A DNA stretch of 64,000 nt from Diphasiastrum complanatum (GCA_029204225.1 CM055101.1:41876927-41940926); one strand, 5' to 3'. Counted from the first letter of the stretch, positions 21,099 through 31,880 are shown. Notes: generated from the sequence alone by a model not told the origin. Program-made: numbers and translations.

Positions 21099-22575
21099 TT
21101 GATAAGAGAATACACATCTAATCATTGCTTTGTAAAATGGAATGATTTCTCATCATTGTTGGTGACATTTTGCCTCTTACTAGCACTTAATTTTGAGCTA
21201 ACAAGTTCCACTCTCTTCATCACTCATTGATATATTTTTTTCTCTGATTTCAGAGTTGTACAATCTACTGTAGCAGCACTGTGAGGCCTCTAATCGAGAT
21301 AGAGTGGTGGATATGTTACTTTTCATCTTTTCCATCCATGTTGCATATGTATGGAGAGTCTAGATTGTGATCTATAGTTTACATTTGATTACATTGAACC
21401 TCTGAAAACACTCTCTTTAGTAAGCCAAAACTAGTCTTCTAGAAGTTTCTTAACTTGCAGCTCTGATTGTCACATTGGAGTATTGTAGGGCCGAACATCT
21501 GCTGTAGTAGTAGCCCTCCCGCCTGTCAACAAGGGTTAGTTCACTGGATAGGCACCTAACTATGCATAGATGCTACTTTTAGTTAGTTCCCTTCTTTTCG
21601 TCTAACTCTACCACCACTAACACTTCTTCCACTAACTCTACTCCCCTAAACTACCTTCATCATGATTGTAGGTGAAAGGAAAGGGAAGATTAGAAGAGAT
21701 TGAGAAGAGAAGAGAGAAAGAGAGAGATAGAGAGTGAGAGTGGAGGTTAGCTCAAATGCTCCTTATGCTTGCTAATGGGTTAACTAAGACAACCAATAAA
21801 CATGAAATTAGAAAGCAATGGAAAACACAATCAAAAGCATTAGCAAGTAGTGAATAGCAAATGAGGATGCTTCTCTCCAAAAAGTGGCTCAAGTAGTTGA
21901 TATTGCACTAGAACCACTCAAAATTTGGATTATCAAGTACTAGTCAATTTCTAGATTTTCTGAACAAAGGCTCAATAAATGCTTGAGTTACCTATCCAAA
22001 GCAACGTATATTTGAATAAGACTTTGTATCATAAAAATTAAATATAAACACACACAATTAATCATTAGATGTATGAAAAAAAATTCTTTACTTCAATGCT
22101 TACATGGTATCACAAAACAATGTGTCTAGAAAATGCTCCAATGCAAATTGCTTGAACTTTCAACCAAGCTTTAATAGTTTTGATCCATTTTGTCAGCTTC
22201 AACATACTTGATATGATATTAGGGTTCCAAATCACCTAACCATACTGTAACTTAAACATATCCACTCTAAATCAAGCCCCTTAATTCATGCCATCACCTC
22301 TTGTGATTTTCCTAATTTACTCTACTAATTTGGCAGTCTAGTAGTCATGACTTTTTTAACTTAAAAAGGCGGATATACACAAATTTTGGGCTGGTAAGAG
22401 TTAGAATGAAAGCATCCCGGGCCAGGCATATGTTGCCAAAGAAGAAACTATATGTACAATGTACTTTTTTTTTGAAAATATAGTTGCTATGTGATCTTGG
22501 AGTGGGAGAATGCTGTCTATGGGAAAAATTACTATGTTTCATTATTTGTGATTATGTTTTGAGTGATTTTTAACT
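21099..22575. other. No gene recognised
   Basis: Orphan Copia leader, a GA-rich patch (21700-21745) and AT-rich sequence. A minus 65-codon frame at 22345-22542 has no domain signal. Confidence 0.5.
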
Positions 22576-22588
22576 TGGTATCAAAGCC
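22576..22588 (+). other. Second Copia-type primer site (one mismatch)
   Basis: TGGTATCAAAGCC at 22576 differs by one base from the standard TGGTATCAGAGC. It sits 130 bases before a Copia integrase fragment, so it probably marks the LTR end of a heavily deleted Copia copy. Confidence 0.5.
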
Positions 22589-22712
22589 GATGCATAGTAA
22601 AAAATAGTTGTTGAATATTGCTTTAGGAGAATAGTTTTTTTGAGCATTCGGGACTTATGATGGTTAGAAAGCAAAAGTAAAGCACCGATGCATTGCAAGA
22701 GTGGGACTCACC

Positions 22713-22805
22713 TTTATTGATGGATTTGTTGGACTACTTGTATATATCTTCTAAAAAGCCAAGTGTACTATTATCAAGGCACTAAGATCAAATAATGGTG
22801 GTAAG
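22713..22805 (+). pseudogene. Copia integrase core fragment (copy A)
   Basis: Plus reading FIDGFVGLLVYIF, stop, KAKCTIIKALRSNNGGKH is a Copia integrase piece. It joins the FIDDFSR strand directly to the LRSDNGGEF motif, with about 15 residues deleted and the catalytic Asp changed to Asn. Copy B at 37956 has the same deletion, so it predates the duplication. Confidence 0.75.
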
Positions 22806-23242
22806 CATATTTCAAAAGATTCTTGGAACTTTTGTATATCGCTTCAAATATATGTTCAGAAACCAACTCACTTCAAATATATGTTGGGAAACGAACTCAA
22901 CAAGACTATCAAGGCTCTAAAATCAAATAATGGTGGTAAGCATCGATCATTGGTCAAGCTATACTTGAAGGACAAACATAATCAACAACCTGCCTAGTTA
23001 CGAAACATGAAACTAATAATCTATGGTCTGGTACAATCAAAAAAAGTGAGACTTTAATGTCCTATGAGATTAAAAAAATGTTGCACTAGTCTGGCACATT
23101 TTGCTAAGTAAAGGAGAGAATGATTAAGTAGCAAATTACCTGAAAACTGCAATTTAAAAAAAAACTCAAAAATGCTAATGTTCATCCTCGGAACAGACCT
23201 CAAAATAGGTCATGGTATACTGTTTGAAATAGATCCAACTAT

Positions 23243-23631
23243 CATTAGAGGAAGTTTAAACACAAAAAGGGCCTTTTGTCAAGATTTCTTTTTCATTTTT
23301 TATTCACTTTTATTCACTTCTTTTGTACATGTGGCCCAATAGTTACTTGACATAGTGGCTTTAACGTAACGTTACTTCTTTGAGTCACATTTTGAGTCTA
23401 CACTAAAAATGGCATAACTTTTGATTGCCATATTAGAATGCGACAAAAATTAGTGTGTTGAAAAGCGCTTGATAAGCGCTTTTCAATGATTTATTAATGT
23501 CATACTTTTGAGCTACTATTAAAAAAGTTATAGCGATTCAAAGATATTGGTTGAAAATAGTGACAAAATGCAAAAGAGATCTTGGCACGAATCCATATGC
23601 GGCCCTTTTTGAGCTCAAACTTCCTCTAATG
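23243..23631. mobile_element. MITE M1 (389 bp), ends CATTAGAGGAAGTTT, no target duplication
   Basis: The left end CATTAGAGGAAGTTT is inverted exactly at the right end, and the inverted repeat extends with mismatches to AAAAAGGGCC. Removing 23243-23631 restores the exact sequence of copy B (...CCTAT|TCC...GGTCTG at about 38715), so copy B is an empty site and no bases were duplicated. The centre holds a perfect hairpin, GAAAAGCGCTT GAT AAGCGCTTTTC, around 23460-23485. Non-coding and non-autonomous. Confidence 0.85.
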
Positions 23632-24062
23632 TCCGAGGTCTGTTCTGACCCCTGTTGCTAGATCATTCATTGCCTTTACTCGGATTCTCATGATTTGAAA
23701 TAGTTTAATTTTGAATCAAATAAGATCCATTCCAACAAAAAGAGTCTTGGACCTGAGTGAGTCTATTAGAGGTGATTGGATATGGAAATCAAGACCTCAT
23801 ATTTGAATGCAAGTTACTCCAATGGATTTCACTATATTAGGGGTGATTAGATTTGAACTCATTATTTGTGAGTCTATTTTTTTGTGATTTAGACACGGTA
23901 AAAACTTTTAAGATTCTTGACATTGGATGAGAGTGAATCATTTTTCGGTGTCAAGGTCTTTGTGAGTTTTGCTAATTTTGAGTCTACAACAATGTTAGCT
24001 TGCAAGAACTAACATCATTTTTTTATCACAACTCATGGGTGTGTACTTTGTGTACAATCCTT

Positions 24063-24540
24063 GCTTCAAAATAGCATCACTTGGATTTTTTCTTTTAGAA
24101 GCAAGTGAGAGATTAACTTCATCTAATCATTCCATTTGGAAAGTTAGAATGGAATCAATTCTAGTACTTCAAGATCTCATACACATAGTAATGGGGATCG
24201 AGGAGGAGCCTCAAATCCTTCAAGTTAATGTGAGGTTCAAGAAGAGATCTAGAATCATGACACTTCATCGCATAAAGGTGAATATGTCCAATGAGATTCT
24301 TTAGATATGGGAGTATGCGTCTCTTCTAAAAATGATTGGATACATTACAGGCTTCAAATACTACAATAGAGAGCTAACATGCATTGGATAGCCAATCAAT
24401 CAAATAGAGCTAGTTCAAGTTGTCTTGGAGGGACTAAATGAAGATTATTCTAGTCTTGTTCAATCTTATACAGTCCAAGATAATCTCCTTTCAATGTATA
24501 ACTCATTGTATCCAAATGCTGCATTGTTGAGTCACATTTT
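24063..24540 (+). pseudogene. Copia gag fragment (copy A)
   Basis: Plus reading LEASERLTSSNHSIWKVRMES then IVMGIEEEPQILQ and LHRIKVNMSNEIL matches the gag N-terminus of Copia-3 (49213 on). After a deletion it resumes with QIELVQVVLEGLNEDYSSLVQSY (interrupted), matching the later gag of Copia-3. The capsid middle is missing. Confidence 0.8.
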
Positions 24541-24959
24541 GCTAATGTTGATCTATCAATAGAATTGGAGATTTGTTTCTAAAATGTGTGGCATTATGCT
24601 AATGTAAAAAAACTTGGTACGAGTGAAGACCGTACCAACGGGCTACACACCTTTGTAGGATTGGGAATTAAAATTACCTGCATTTGACCTTGCTCCTAAT
24701 TCAGTTTGCTCTAGTCTCATTTCAATTACGTGAATTCATTCCTAAGTCTTGCTGGAATGAGACAAGGGTTACAATTTTGGGGTAGGTTACTATTGGGACT
24801 ATTGGGGTAGGTTACTATTGGAAATTGTTGAATGTAACTAGTTCTGAAACTTGAAACTAATAATCTATGGACAACAATCACAAATATGAACTCTAGATTT
24901 GGTACAATCAAATTAAGTGAGGCTTCAATGTCCTATAATGAGATTAAATTTTTTTGCAT

Positions 24960-26672
24960 TGTTAAGGCACAATTAGCTAATGTTTATCCTTGGAATAGAC
25001 CTCAAAACAGGTGGTGGTATACTATCTGAAACAGACCCCACCCAACTCATAGATCCACATTACATTATAGAGCTACATTACATTATGGGGACCAGTGCTC
25101 ACAGATAACGGCCTATAAGTAGGCAGCTAGACTAACTATCAAAATGACTAAATATAATGTTTGTCAACCCAAGGTTGTAGTGTAATGTACATAGTTTTCC
25201 ACAACACCTCAACCAAATGAAGTAAACAAAACTTTCCAATATGAGATGTAGGGCGTTTTTCAGCTCAAGAGTGCAAAAGATCTTTCTTTTAGTGGAAATG
25301 TGTTTCTGTAAGATCAAGCACCACTCTCCTTTCATGTTGTCTAGATTCATTGAACTACCTAAGTTTTATACTGAATTTAAGGTAGTAGATATACATGTTA
25401 TATTAAGTAGCATTACTCTTTAAGTCTCATTTGGCAAACTTAGCTAAAGTACCTCAAATGTAAGTTTGTCATTGAGGGTTATAGACTACTCGAAGTTTGA
25501 ACCAAGTTTTAAATTGTGCTTGATCAATCTTTTAAGAGAATTTCAAAAATCAATTTGCAAGTGCACTTTTCTAATTTGAATGAAAAATCGACCAGCTTTG
25601 AAAGTTGTAGGAACTTGGAGGTTGAGGGGGGAAAAAAGTGGCTGAACTAGGAAATTTTAGGAAACCAACCAACTTGCAAAACACAAGAGCATGAGCACTG
25701 ATGGGGACAACAAAAACTAGAGGCAAACTTCTACCAAAAGCTGCTAAAAGGCCACCTAATCTAAAAAATTAATCACTAAATGCAGAGACCTGTTTCTGGA
25801 AAGCTCAAAGTTTGATCGAGATAAGAATACACCTCGTAATAGACAATGCTATACTATTTGAAACTATTGCATGGATTTCGAGGTCTTTATCGACCCTATA
25901 AAATTCCACCCAACTAATAGATCATTGTTCCCACCCAACATGCATTCCTTGATCATTCCCTCCCATCTGAACAAGTACTCAAGAAATAAATAGCTGATCT
26001 ACTTGAGCTCATCACAAGTGGGGGTTTTGGAGTTTTGCTAGCTTTAAAATATGGGATTATAGAGCTACATTACATTAAAGACAAACTGCTAACAAAACTT
26101 GTTTAATAGCCACCCAATCTAAACAAATTAATCAATAAATTCAGATAACTGATTCTATAAAGTTGAAAACTTATGACATAGACCTCAAAATACACCTGGG
26201 AATAGACAATGAAATACTTGGATTTGCTACTGAATGTGCTATTTAGCTACTTGGATGGTGTTTGGGAGAAAAAATCAGCATACAGACCTAAGCATCATAC
26301 ATGTATAGTAGAAAGAGTTTAGAAATTCACCCTACTCTCGATTCAATTACGTGAATTCATTGCTAAATTCCTCTCTCTATAGCTATAAGAATGGTATAAG
26401 GTTATGAAAAACACTAGTTATAATAACTGGTCTACAGTAAACAACTAAGTGCAATCTACCACAAAAATTACCTAAAGACTACAATTCCAAAAAAAAAACT
26501 CTAAATTGCTATTGTCATCCTCGGAATACCTGGTGGTATACTATATGAAACAGATCCACCTATTTTGAGGTCGGTTCCGACCAGCACTACTTGATCATTC
26601 CGACCCCTGTTGATAGATCTACTCATTAGGGAAAATAGATCCACTCATCACAATTGGGGGATGGTCAATCAC
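24960..26672. repeat. ~345-bp satellite-like repeats, copy A block
   Basis: Motifs GGAATAGACAATG(A/C)TATACT, TTTGAAACA(G/A)ATCCACC, GAGGTCT(G/T)T(T/A)CCGACC and CCACCCAATCTAAA recur about every 320-370 bases (for example 25848, 26215, 26533). The dyad GGAACAGACC...GGTCTGTTCC gives each unit an inverted core. No coding frame. Confidence 0.65.
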
Positions 26673-26685
26673 AGCAATACAACAT

Positions 26686-26949
26686 ATGACTCACCATCGT
26701 GACCGGTTCAAGGACTACATGTCATTCATCCACTCTCGAGTTGTGCAACTTGAGGACAACTCATCTCATTTGATCGAAGGTGAAGGAATAGTCAGGGTCA
26801 AATTCCAGAAAAGTGAAGTCAAGTTGCTATCCAATGTTTTCCACATTCCAAATTTGACCAAAAATCTGCTCTCAGTTACCAGAATCTCTGATTCAGGATG
26901 GAGGGTTGAATTCGATACAAACGGCTACACAATTCTTGACAAATCTTGA
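26686..26949 (+). pseudogene. Copia protease fragment
   Basis: Plus reading HMTHHRDRFKDYMSF, IEGEGIVRVKFQ, LLSNVFHIPNLTKNLLSVTRI and FDTNGYTILDKS is the Copia protease downstream of the active site. The codons in front read WSITAIQHM where the family has WxxDSGATxHM, so the active-site DSG is lost. It begins at the end of duplication copy A and stops abruptly at a Gypsy gag piece. Confidence 0.85.
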
Positions 26950-27160
26950 ACACTCCTACTTCCTCAATAATATCGTCATCATCAAATGCTTCCACTCTAT
27001 CCACAGAACTGCTGTTGGAACAGATGACAAAATCACACAAACAGCAGATGGAGCAGCTTACGGTGCAGTTTGATCAAAAACTAAAAGCCTTACAAGGAGC
27101 TGTAACAGCAACGCCCAATCTACTGAAACAAAACCAGCTTTTATTACATTAGCCTAGAAA
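26950..27160 (+). pseudogene. Gypsy gag linker fragment (same family as Gypsy-3)
   Basis: Plus reading NTPTSSIISSSSNASTLSTE, LLLEQMTKSHKQQMEQL and QFDQKLKALQGAV is almost identical to Gypsy-3 gag at 56150-55960 (TPSIASSSSNASALSTE, LLLEQMTKLHKQQMEQL). It is fused in frame-like fashion to the Copia protease fragment, an insertion or recombination joint at 26949. Confidence 0.85.
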
Positions 27161-27449
27161 TACTAGTTCCTACATGGTCATTCCATCTTTCGAAATTCAC
27201 CATGAGGCTTATAGAGTTCTTGCTTGTCATTCTTAAGTACTTCTCGGCTCTCCGTCTTCGTTCGTCTCATCTTTTTAGAGACCTCCTCTGTCTAAGGTGA
27301 GAGGTTCTCTTGGGTAGCTCTGGCCGAGTATCTTGGGGATTCTTCAGAATCAGTCAACATCATCCCACCCCTAATGTGTTGTAGGACCCGCTGCAACCCA
27401 TATTGGATGATATTGCTCCACTATTGGCATTGGCACAAATCTCGTGGTA

Positions 27450-28565
27450 GTGTAAAAGTTCTCAAGGAACTTCTCAATTGAGCAGCAGGTCTGCCTGTTG
27501 GTTTCTATGGTGCTCGTGTGGTGTTGTCGTGAGGATCCTATCGTGTTTCATAACTGACGTGTCGAGTAGGTAGGATCTTGTTGGGTTTTTTTGGATAGTC
27601 TTTGAAACTGTGTTTTTTGACACAGTCGGGACACTCGGCATGGTACTTGGTCTTGACTGGACAATCAACCATGAAGTGGCCGGTTTCACCACAGATGAAA
27701 CATCGGTTGTTCACGGGCCCTTGTATAATGGCATAACCATCTTGTATGCAGACTAGTGGTTCTGGATTTTCTGGTGGGTATTCGTGATAATGTGAGGAAT
27801 GTCCAGATTGTGATGGATGTTCTTCATATCATTGGATGACATGTGCTTGGATAGGTTGATATAAAGGACAAGCATCAGCATGATGCGTAGACTGACAGTG
27901 TGAGCACCAGATGGGTTTTTGTCTATTAGGTACTAGGGCAGTGTGTGGTTGACGAGGCATACTGCTTTGGATAGACTTTAGGGTATTTTGAAATTCATTG
28001 GTGAGTTTCTCCATTTGCAGTTGATGTTGCTTATTAAGCAACTCCAACTGGGATCTCCAAAGCTGATCTTGGGTATCCTCAATCGGCTTCAACTCGTGGA
28101 CAGGAGCACGAGGTGCTTTCCTTTCCCTGGGTTCGTCAACATATGATTCATCATCTTCGTCCCAGATGGCATCAGACATAGCTAACTTGAGCACATTCAT
28201 CTTTTGCCATCTTGATGTTACTCAATTTGACAAAAGGACTCTCTGTCAAATGAAATGGTTTAAAACGCTTGATAGAGGACTCTTTCAGATTCGACCAATC
28301 CAATTTATCTTCATGATCAAGGTTAAAAAACCAATCACGTGCTTTAGTGATCATGGTCATGGAAAATAGTTTGGACCATATGGTCGGAAGATGTTTCGCC
28401 ATACACATCACACACATTCTCAAAAATTTGCAAGAATCGTTGAGGGTCCAAACTACCGTCAAAGTTTGGTAGATCCAGTTGTGGGGTTCTTTTCTCAAGA
28501 TGAGCTCCGAGAGTGACAAAAGCTCCATTCAAATGGGCTCGTGCCCGGACAGTTGAATTCCCCAC
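27450..28565 (-). pseudogene. Gypsy gag (capsid plus zinc knuckles), related to Gypsy-2/3
   Basis: From 28565: TPQLDLPNFDGSLDPQRFL and VCDVYGETSSDHMVQT, a frameshift near 28380, then ARDWFFNLDHEDKLDW and SSIKRFKPFHL, the Retrotrans_gag capsid motif. The next frame has MSDAIWDEDDES, a coiled segment (QLELLNKQHQLQMEKL) and WCSHCQSTHHADACPLY, a Cys/His knuckle. A further frame gives CFICGETGHFMVDC (CX2CX4HX4C, about 27660-27700) and CPDCVKKHSF. Gag coats the element RNA. No pol follows, so the element is truncated. Confidence 0.85.
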
Positions 28566-28567
28566 CC

Positions 28568-29080
28568 ATTAGAGAAATTCTGAATCCAAAAAAGACCCTT
28601 TAAGGAATGCCATGTAGATTGACAAAGTTTATTAATGTAAATTACCAAAATAAATTTATTTTTTGTCCAAATTATTTTCCATTTCTGCTCACAGTATTTT
28701 CGATGCTTAATCTTTCTATGTACATTACAGTTTGTAGTTCATTGAAAATACCGTAGCTTTGATTGAGATGAAAATTTTACCGTTGGAAAGCGCTCGACAA
28801 GAGCTTTACAAGGGTCCCTACATGACCTACTTTCGAGCAACCGTTCAAAAGTTATGGCCGATCAAAGTTTCAAAAAAAAAAAAGTCCAAATATCTCTCTT
28901 GTGCGCGGATAGAGTACCATGAGATGGTACTCTATCCGCGCACAAGAGAGATATTTGGACTTTTTTTTTTTTGAAACTTTGATCGGCCATAACTTTTGAA
29001 CGGTTGCTCGGAAGTAGGTCATAAGAGGAGTTCCAAAACAAAAGAAGACCCTTTGTAAAGATACTTTTATTTTTTTCTCT
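28568..29080. mobile_element. MITE M4 / foldback element containing a ~200-bp palindrome
   Basis: The left end CATTAGAGAAATTC and the following AAAGACCCTTTAAGGAATGCCA resemble MITEs M1 and M3. A second family-like start (CATAAGAGGAGTTCC, 29021) follows the palindrome, as if two copies are joined. Core phrases (GGAAAGCGCTCGACAAG, GTTCAAAAGTTATGGCC) recur in the other members. Right boundary uncertain. Confidence 0.55.
28822..29022. repeat. Near-perfect palindrome: 99-bp arms, 3-base centre
   Basis: Arms 28822-28920 and 28924-29022 are inverse complements with a single mismatch (T/C near 28832 and 29011). The centre is GAG. Each arm includes a 12-base A (or T) run and a CTTGTGCGCGGATAGAG segment. 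RNA from either strand would fold into a long hairpin. Confidence 0.95.
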
Positions 29081-29109
29081 AGTTTCGACCATCACCAAGC
29101 CCAATCACA

Positions 29110-29600
29110 ATGCACAGATTTGAAATCTACTTATTATATCGAAAAGCGAATGTTCAGTCTCAAATTTAGCTATCAGAAATACAAGAAAATTGAAGGTACA
29201 TGGCTACCATTGGATCAAGACCTTGACCTAAATGGTCACACAAACCGAATGGAGATAAGCATTATCTACAATGAAGAATATTTGACTATGGTTGAGGAGA
29301 GCATTGGAAACTTGATTTTATCATAACAGAGCTCATGCTATTACAAACCAATCTACCAACATATTTCGGATTTATCGTCAATGGAAGACTCGTAAGTACT
29401 TTATGTTTATTGCCATTTCAAAATAGTACAAAATCATTGAAAATGACATAATTTACAATTGCACATTCACTAATATTTGTCATGTGACAGATGCGAAAAA
29501 GACAGGAGCTTATACCGTGCTGCAAAGGTCTATTTACAACAATCACCATTGTGGAAGAACAATAGCTTCAAATAAAGTTTAGTAAAAATCTGTGTATAGA
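29110..29600 (+). other. Unrecognised possible two-exon coding remnant
   Basis: A 68-codon frame (29120-29326; KRMFSLKFSYQKYKKIEGTW, LPLDQDLDLNGH, MEISIIYNEEYLTMVEES) is followed by a good donor (CTC|GTAAGTAC near 29391) and a good acceptor (GTGACAG near 29490). The downstream reading CEKDRSLYRAAKVYLQQSPL then WKNNSF ends at TAG. The splice sites and non-random protein suggest a real but unknown gene end. I cannot name the family. Confidence 0.3.
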
Positions 29601-29738
29601 CTTTTTCATTCAATAAATGAAAGCCCAAGTTGGGCATCAGTACATGTATTTTGTGCTCCCAAATTCATAAAATGGAACAGCATATGATATAGCAATGTAC
29701 ATTTCTCTATGAATTCTATACAATGTGTGCAATCTATT

Positions 29739-31506
29739 CTATTCTATGCTATCTGTATTGTTATAATCTTTATTTAGTATAATTACATCATCCTTTGCAC
29801 CATCATCAACAACGGGAGGCTGAAGCCTTGCCCTGGCTAGTATGCTTAGTATAATTTCTTGTCTAAATCTATACAGATGGCTTCATGTGTACTCAGGAAG
29901 TGTAAACTGCAAGATAGAACATTCATATATTAATAATGGCTGAAAACATCAACAAATAGAAAACTAATCACGATTCCAAAAATAAAAATAAACAAAATTA
30001 ATTACCTTAGAAATATCAACATCTTCTTGAAGGATGAACCACTCAAAAAATAACTTTGCATTATATAATGTGTACCACCCACAGCTGAATGAATCATTTT
30101 GCTGGGGTGACTGCAAAAAAATTTAGCACACAAGAAATCAATTAAGAAACATAATTAATTAGAATGAAACAAATACAATAGAATATTGATTTCAAAATGT
30201 TGTTAAGAAAGACAGAATTTACTTCCAAACTAACGATTTGCCAGTCCACTGAATGGAGAACATCTGTTGGAATATATTTACTTAAATATGGCAAGTATAT
30301 ATCTACATCCTTATGCGTAATGCTAGTCGAGTTCATCTTGACACAAAATCCTTTAACAGTATTATCTACACATCTCTTAATAGAGATCAAGTTTAAACTC
30401 CAGTGGTCACTGCAAAATAAGATAGAAAGTCCATTAGCTGCAATTCTGATAGCTATTTCCATTGATAATGCCAATGATAAAGCATTAAACAACAAGAAGC
30501 ATTTAACATATCTTACTTGGTATGATAAGGCACGAGCATGTATTTTGTTGCTGGTGCGAATCCACTAGTCAGACAATGTGTCGTTATTCTCCTTGAAGGC
30601 CTGAAGCAAAAAGTTACTGAGCACCAGCAATTCATTGGATGAATCTCTTGCAATGTCATATAGCAAGAGTGTAATCCCAGACTCTATCACAAGATCACTG
30701 ATAGAAGCCCATCTATTTTTGAGATCCAAACAATCAACAACTCTATAGTTTATACTAAAGTCAAGTTCCTCTATTCTAAAACAAAATGGAATACCAATTC
30801 TATCTACAACATTGGCTATGTCCTTCTCAAATTTAAGATAATCATGGAAATCTATATATGTATAAAGATTTGAGCGAGGAGGAGGTGGCTGAGCAATATC
30901 TACAGGAATTACATGAGTATCTAAAATCGATGTAGTTATATTTACAACCTTATCTAGGACAACATTATATACATTTGCATCCAGGTTAGGTTGTGCAGAA
31001 TCGGTGGTATTTACCCTCGTTACTTTCTTCGTGGCTCTCTTGGGGGCTGCTTGCTTTTTAGGGCGCTTGGTAAGAAGATGAGTCCTATCTAGAGGAACAA
31101 GTCTGAGAGCAGCAGGCTGAGACATGTGTAACTTGCAAAATCTCTCCCTCAGTAACTGAAAGTCCTTAGGCATAATGGTGACTCTCTTAGAATGAATAGC
31201 AAGCAAAAATGAGTCTTTAAAAAAAAGGCTCATATAATTCTCAGTAGCTTCCTGAAGGCACTGGAGAGTAGAGGGTGTGAATCTAACAAACTGACCAAGA
31301 TCATTTCTAGTTATGTGGCGGACGACACGGTAGAATGGAGCTCTGGGAATCAACAGAGCGGTTGATCTTTGCTACTTACAAATATCAAAGAGCCACCTGT
31401 TGCGGTTGTGCCTTCTAAATCTAGCCAGAGGTGTAATGGCAATCGTAGGGGCTGAGGATGAGCCAACAGAGAAGAAATCCCTCCTCGTCTGCTTTCTCCT
31501 ATCCAT
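29739..31506 (-). pseudogene. Histone H3-like (CENH3-like) fold fused to a C48/Ulp1-type SUMO protease domain, broken
   Basis: Start ATG at 31506. Exon 1 (to 30517) reads MDRRKQTRRDF, a short basic tail, then at codons 45-114 an H3 fold: QRSTALLIPRAPF, VRFTPS, LQEATENYM and AIHSKRVTIMPKDFQL, very close to canonical H3. Codon 45 is TAG where H3 has Tyr. A basic linker (LTKRPKKQAAPKRATKK) leads to a Ulp1-like start (NRWASISDLVIES). One frameshift before 30565 leads to MLVPYHTN. Exon 2 (30409-30223) begins DHWSL (catalytic His) with Asp in CVDNT. Exon 3 (30110-30006) has PQQNDSFSCGWY (Gln and Cys). Exon 4 (29907-29739) has an early TGA, then YRFRQEIILSILARARL. All introns are GT-AG. C48 enzymes cut SUMO-like conjugates and are often carried by plant DNA transposons. 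An H3 fold on such a protein is unknown to me. Confidence 0.72.
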
Positions 31507-31519
31507 AGAAGTATGCTGA

Positions 31520-31880
31520 GATATATCACACTTGTGCGTGACGACTAGGATAATAAGGAGAGGATTCTAAAGCGTTCGTAGAGGAGTGATATGTACGGAA
31601 AGAACGTACGGTATATCAGACTTGTGCGAGCCAAATATCAGAGAGATCCTTGAATATAGAAGAGAGGTGCACAAGTCCGATATGAGGAGACACGTAAGCA
31701 AAAATATCAGACATGTGCGCATAAAATACAGTAGGCAGAATATCGATCACGAAGGTGGCGCACAAGTGCGATATGCGGAGGGAAAAAAAAGTGAAAAAAA
31801 TTCATCGTAGTTTGTGATTTTATATCACAGTTCGCACGTGCGAAAGAACGTCTTGTCGCACGTGTGAACTATCAAGTCAT
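31520..31880. repeat. Cluster of inverted TATCAGACTTGTGCG-like repeats upstream of the H3-Ulp1 gene
   Basis: TATATCACACTTGTGCG (31532), TATATCAGACTTGTGCG (31613), ATATCAGACATGTGCGC (31708) and the inverse forms GTGCACAAGTCCGATAT (31667) and GCGCACAAGTGCGATAT (31759) alternate in both orientations. CGCACGTGCG and CGCACGTGTG follow. Such clusters are typical of DNA-transposon subterminal regions, but they differ from the CGTCGGATTCCGACG type at 36.5-37.0 kb. Confidence 0.7.

Larger units (their letters stand above)
22690..26672 (+). repeat. Large dispersed duplication, copy A (pair with 37940-40757)
   Basis: Copy A matches copy B in order over its whole length: Copia integrase scrap (22713), a 23.0-23.2 kb block, a 23.6-24.05 kb block, a gag remnant (24.34-24.55 kb), and 24.6-24.96 and 25.69-26.67 kb blocks. 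Copy A has a MITE (23243-23631) that B lacks. A also keeps a gag segment (24063-24330) and a 24.97-25.69 kb block missing from B. The unit is a defective Copia derivative with a satellite-like interior. Confidence 0.85.

Noticed and set aside
31336-31380. An intron (GTAAGT...TTCCCAG) removing the TAG in the H3 part
   Set aside because: It would be about 40 bases, too short for plants, and would delete QRSTALLIP, which aligns with H3 residue by residue.
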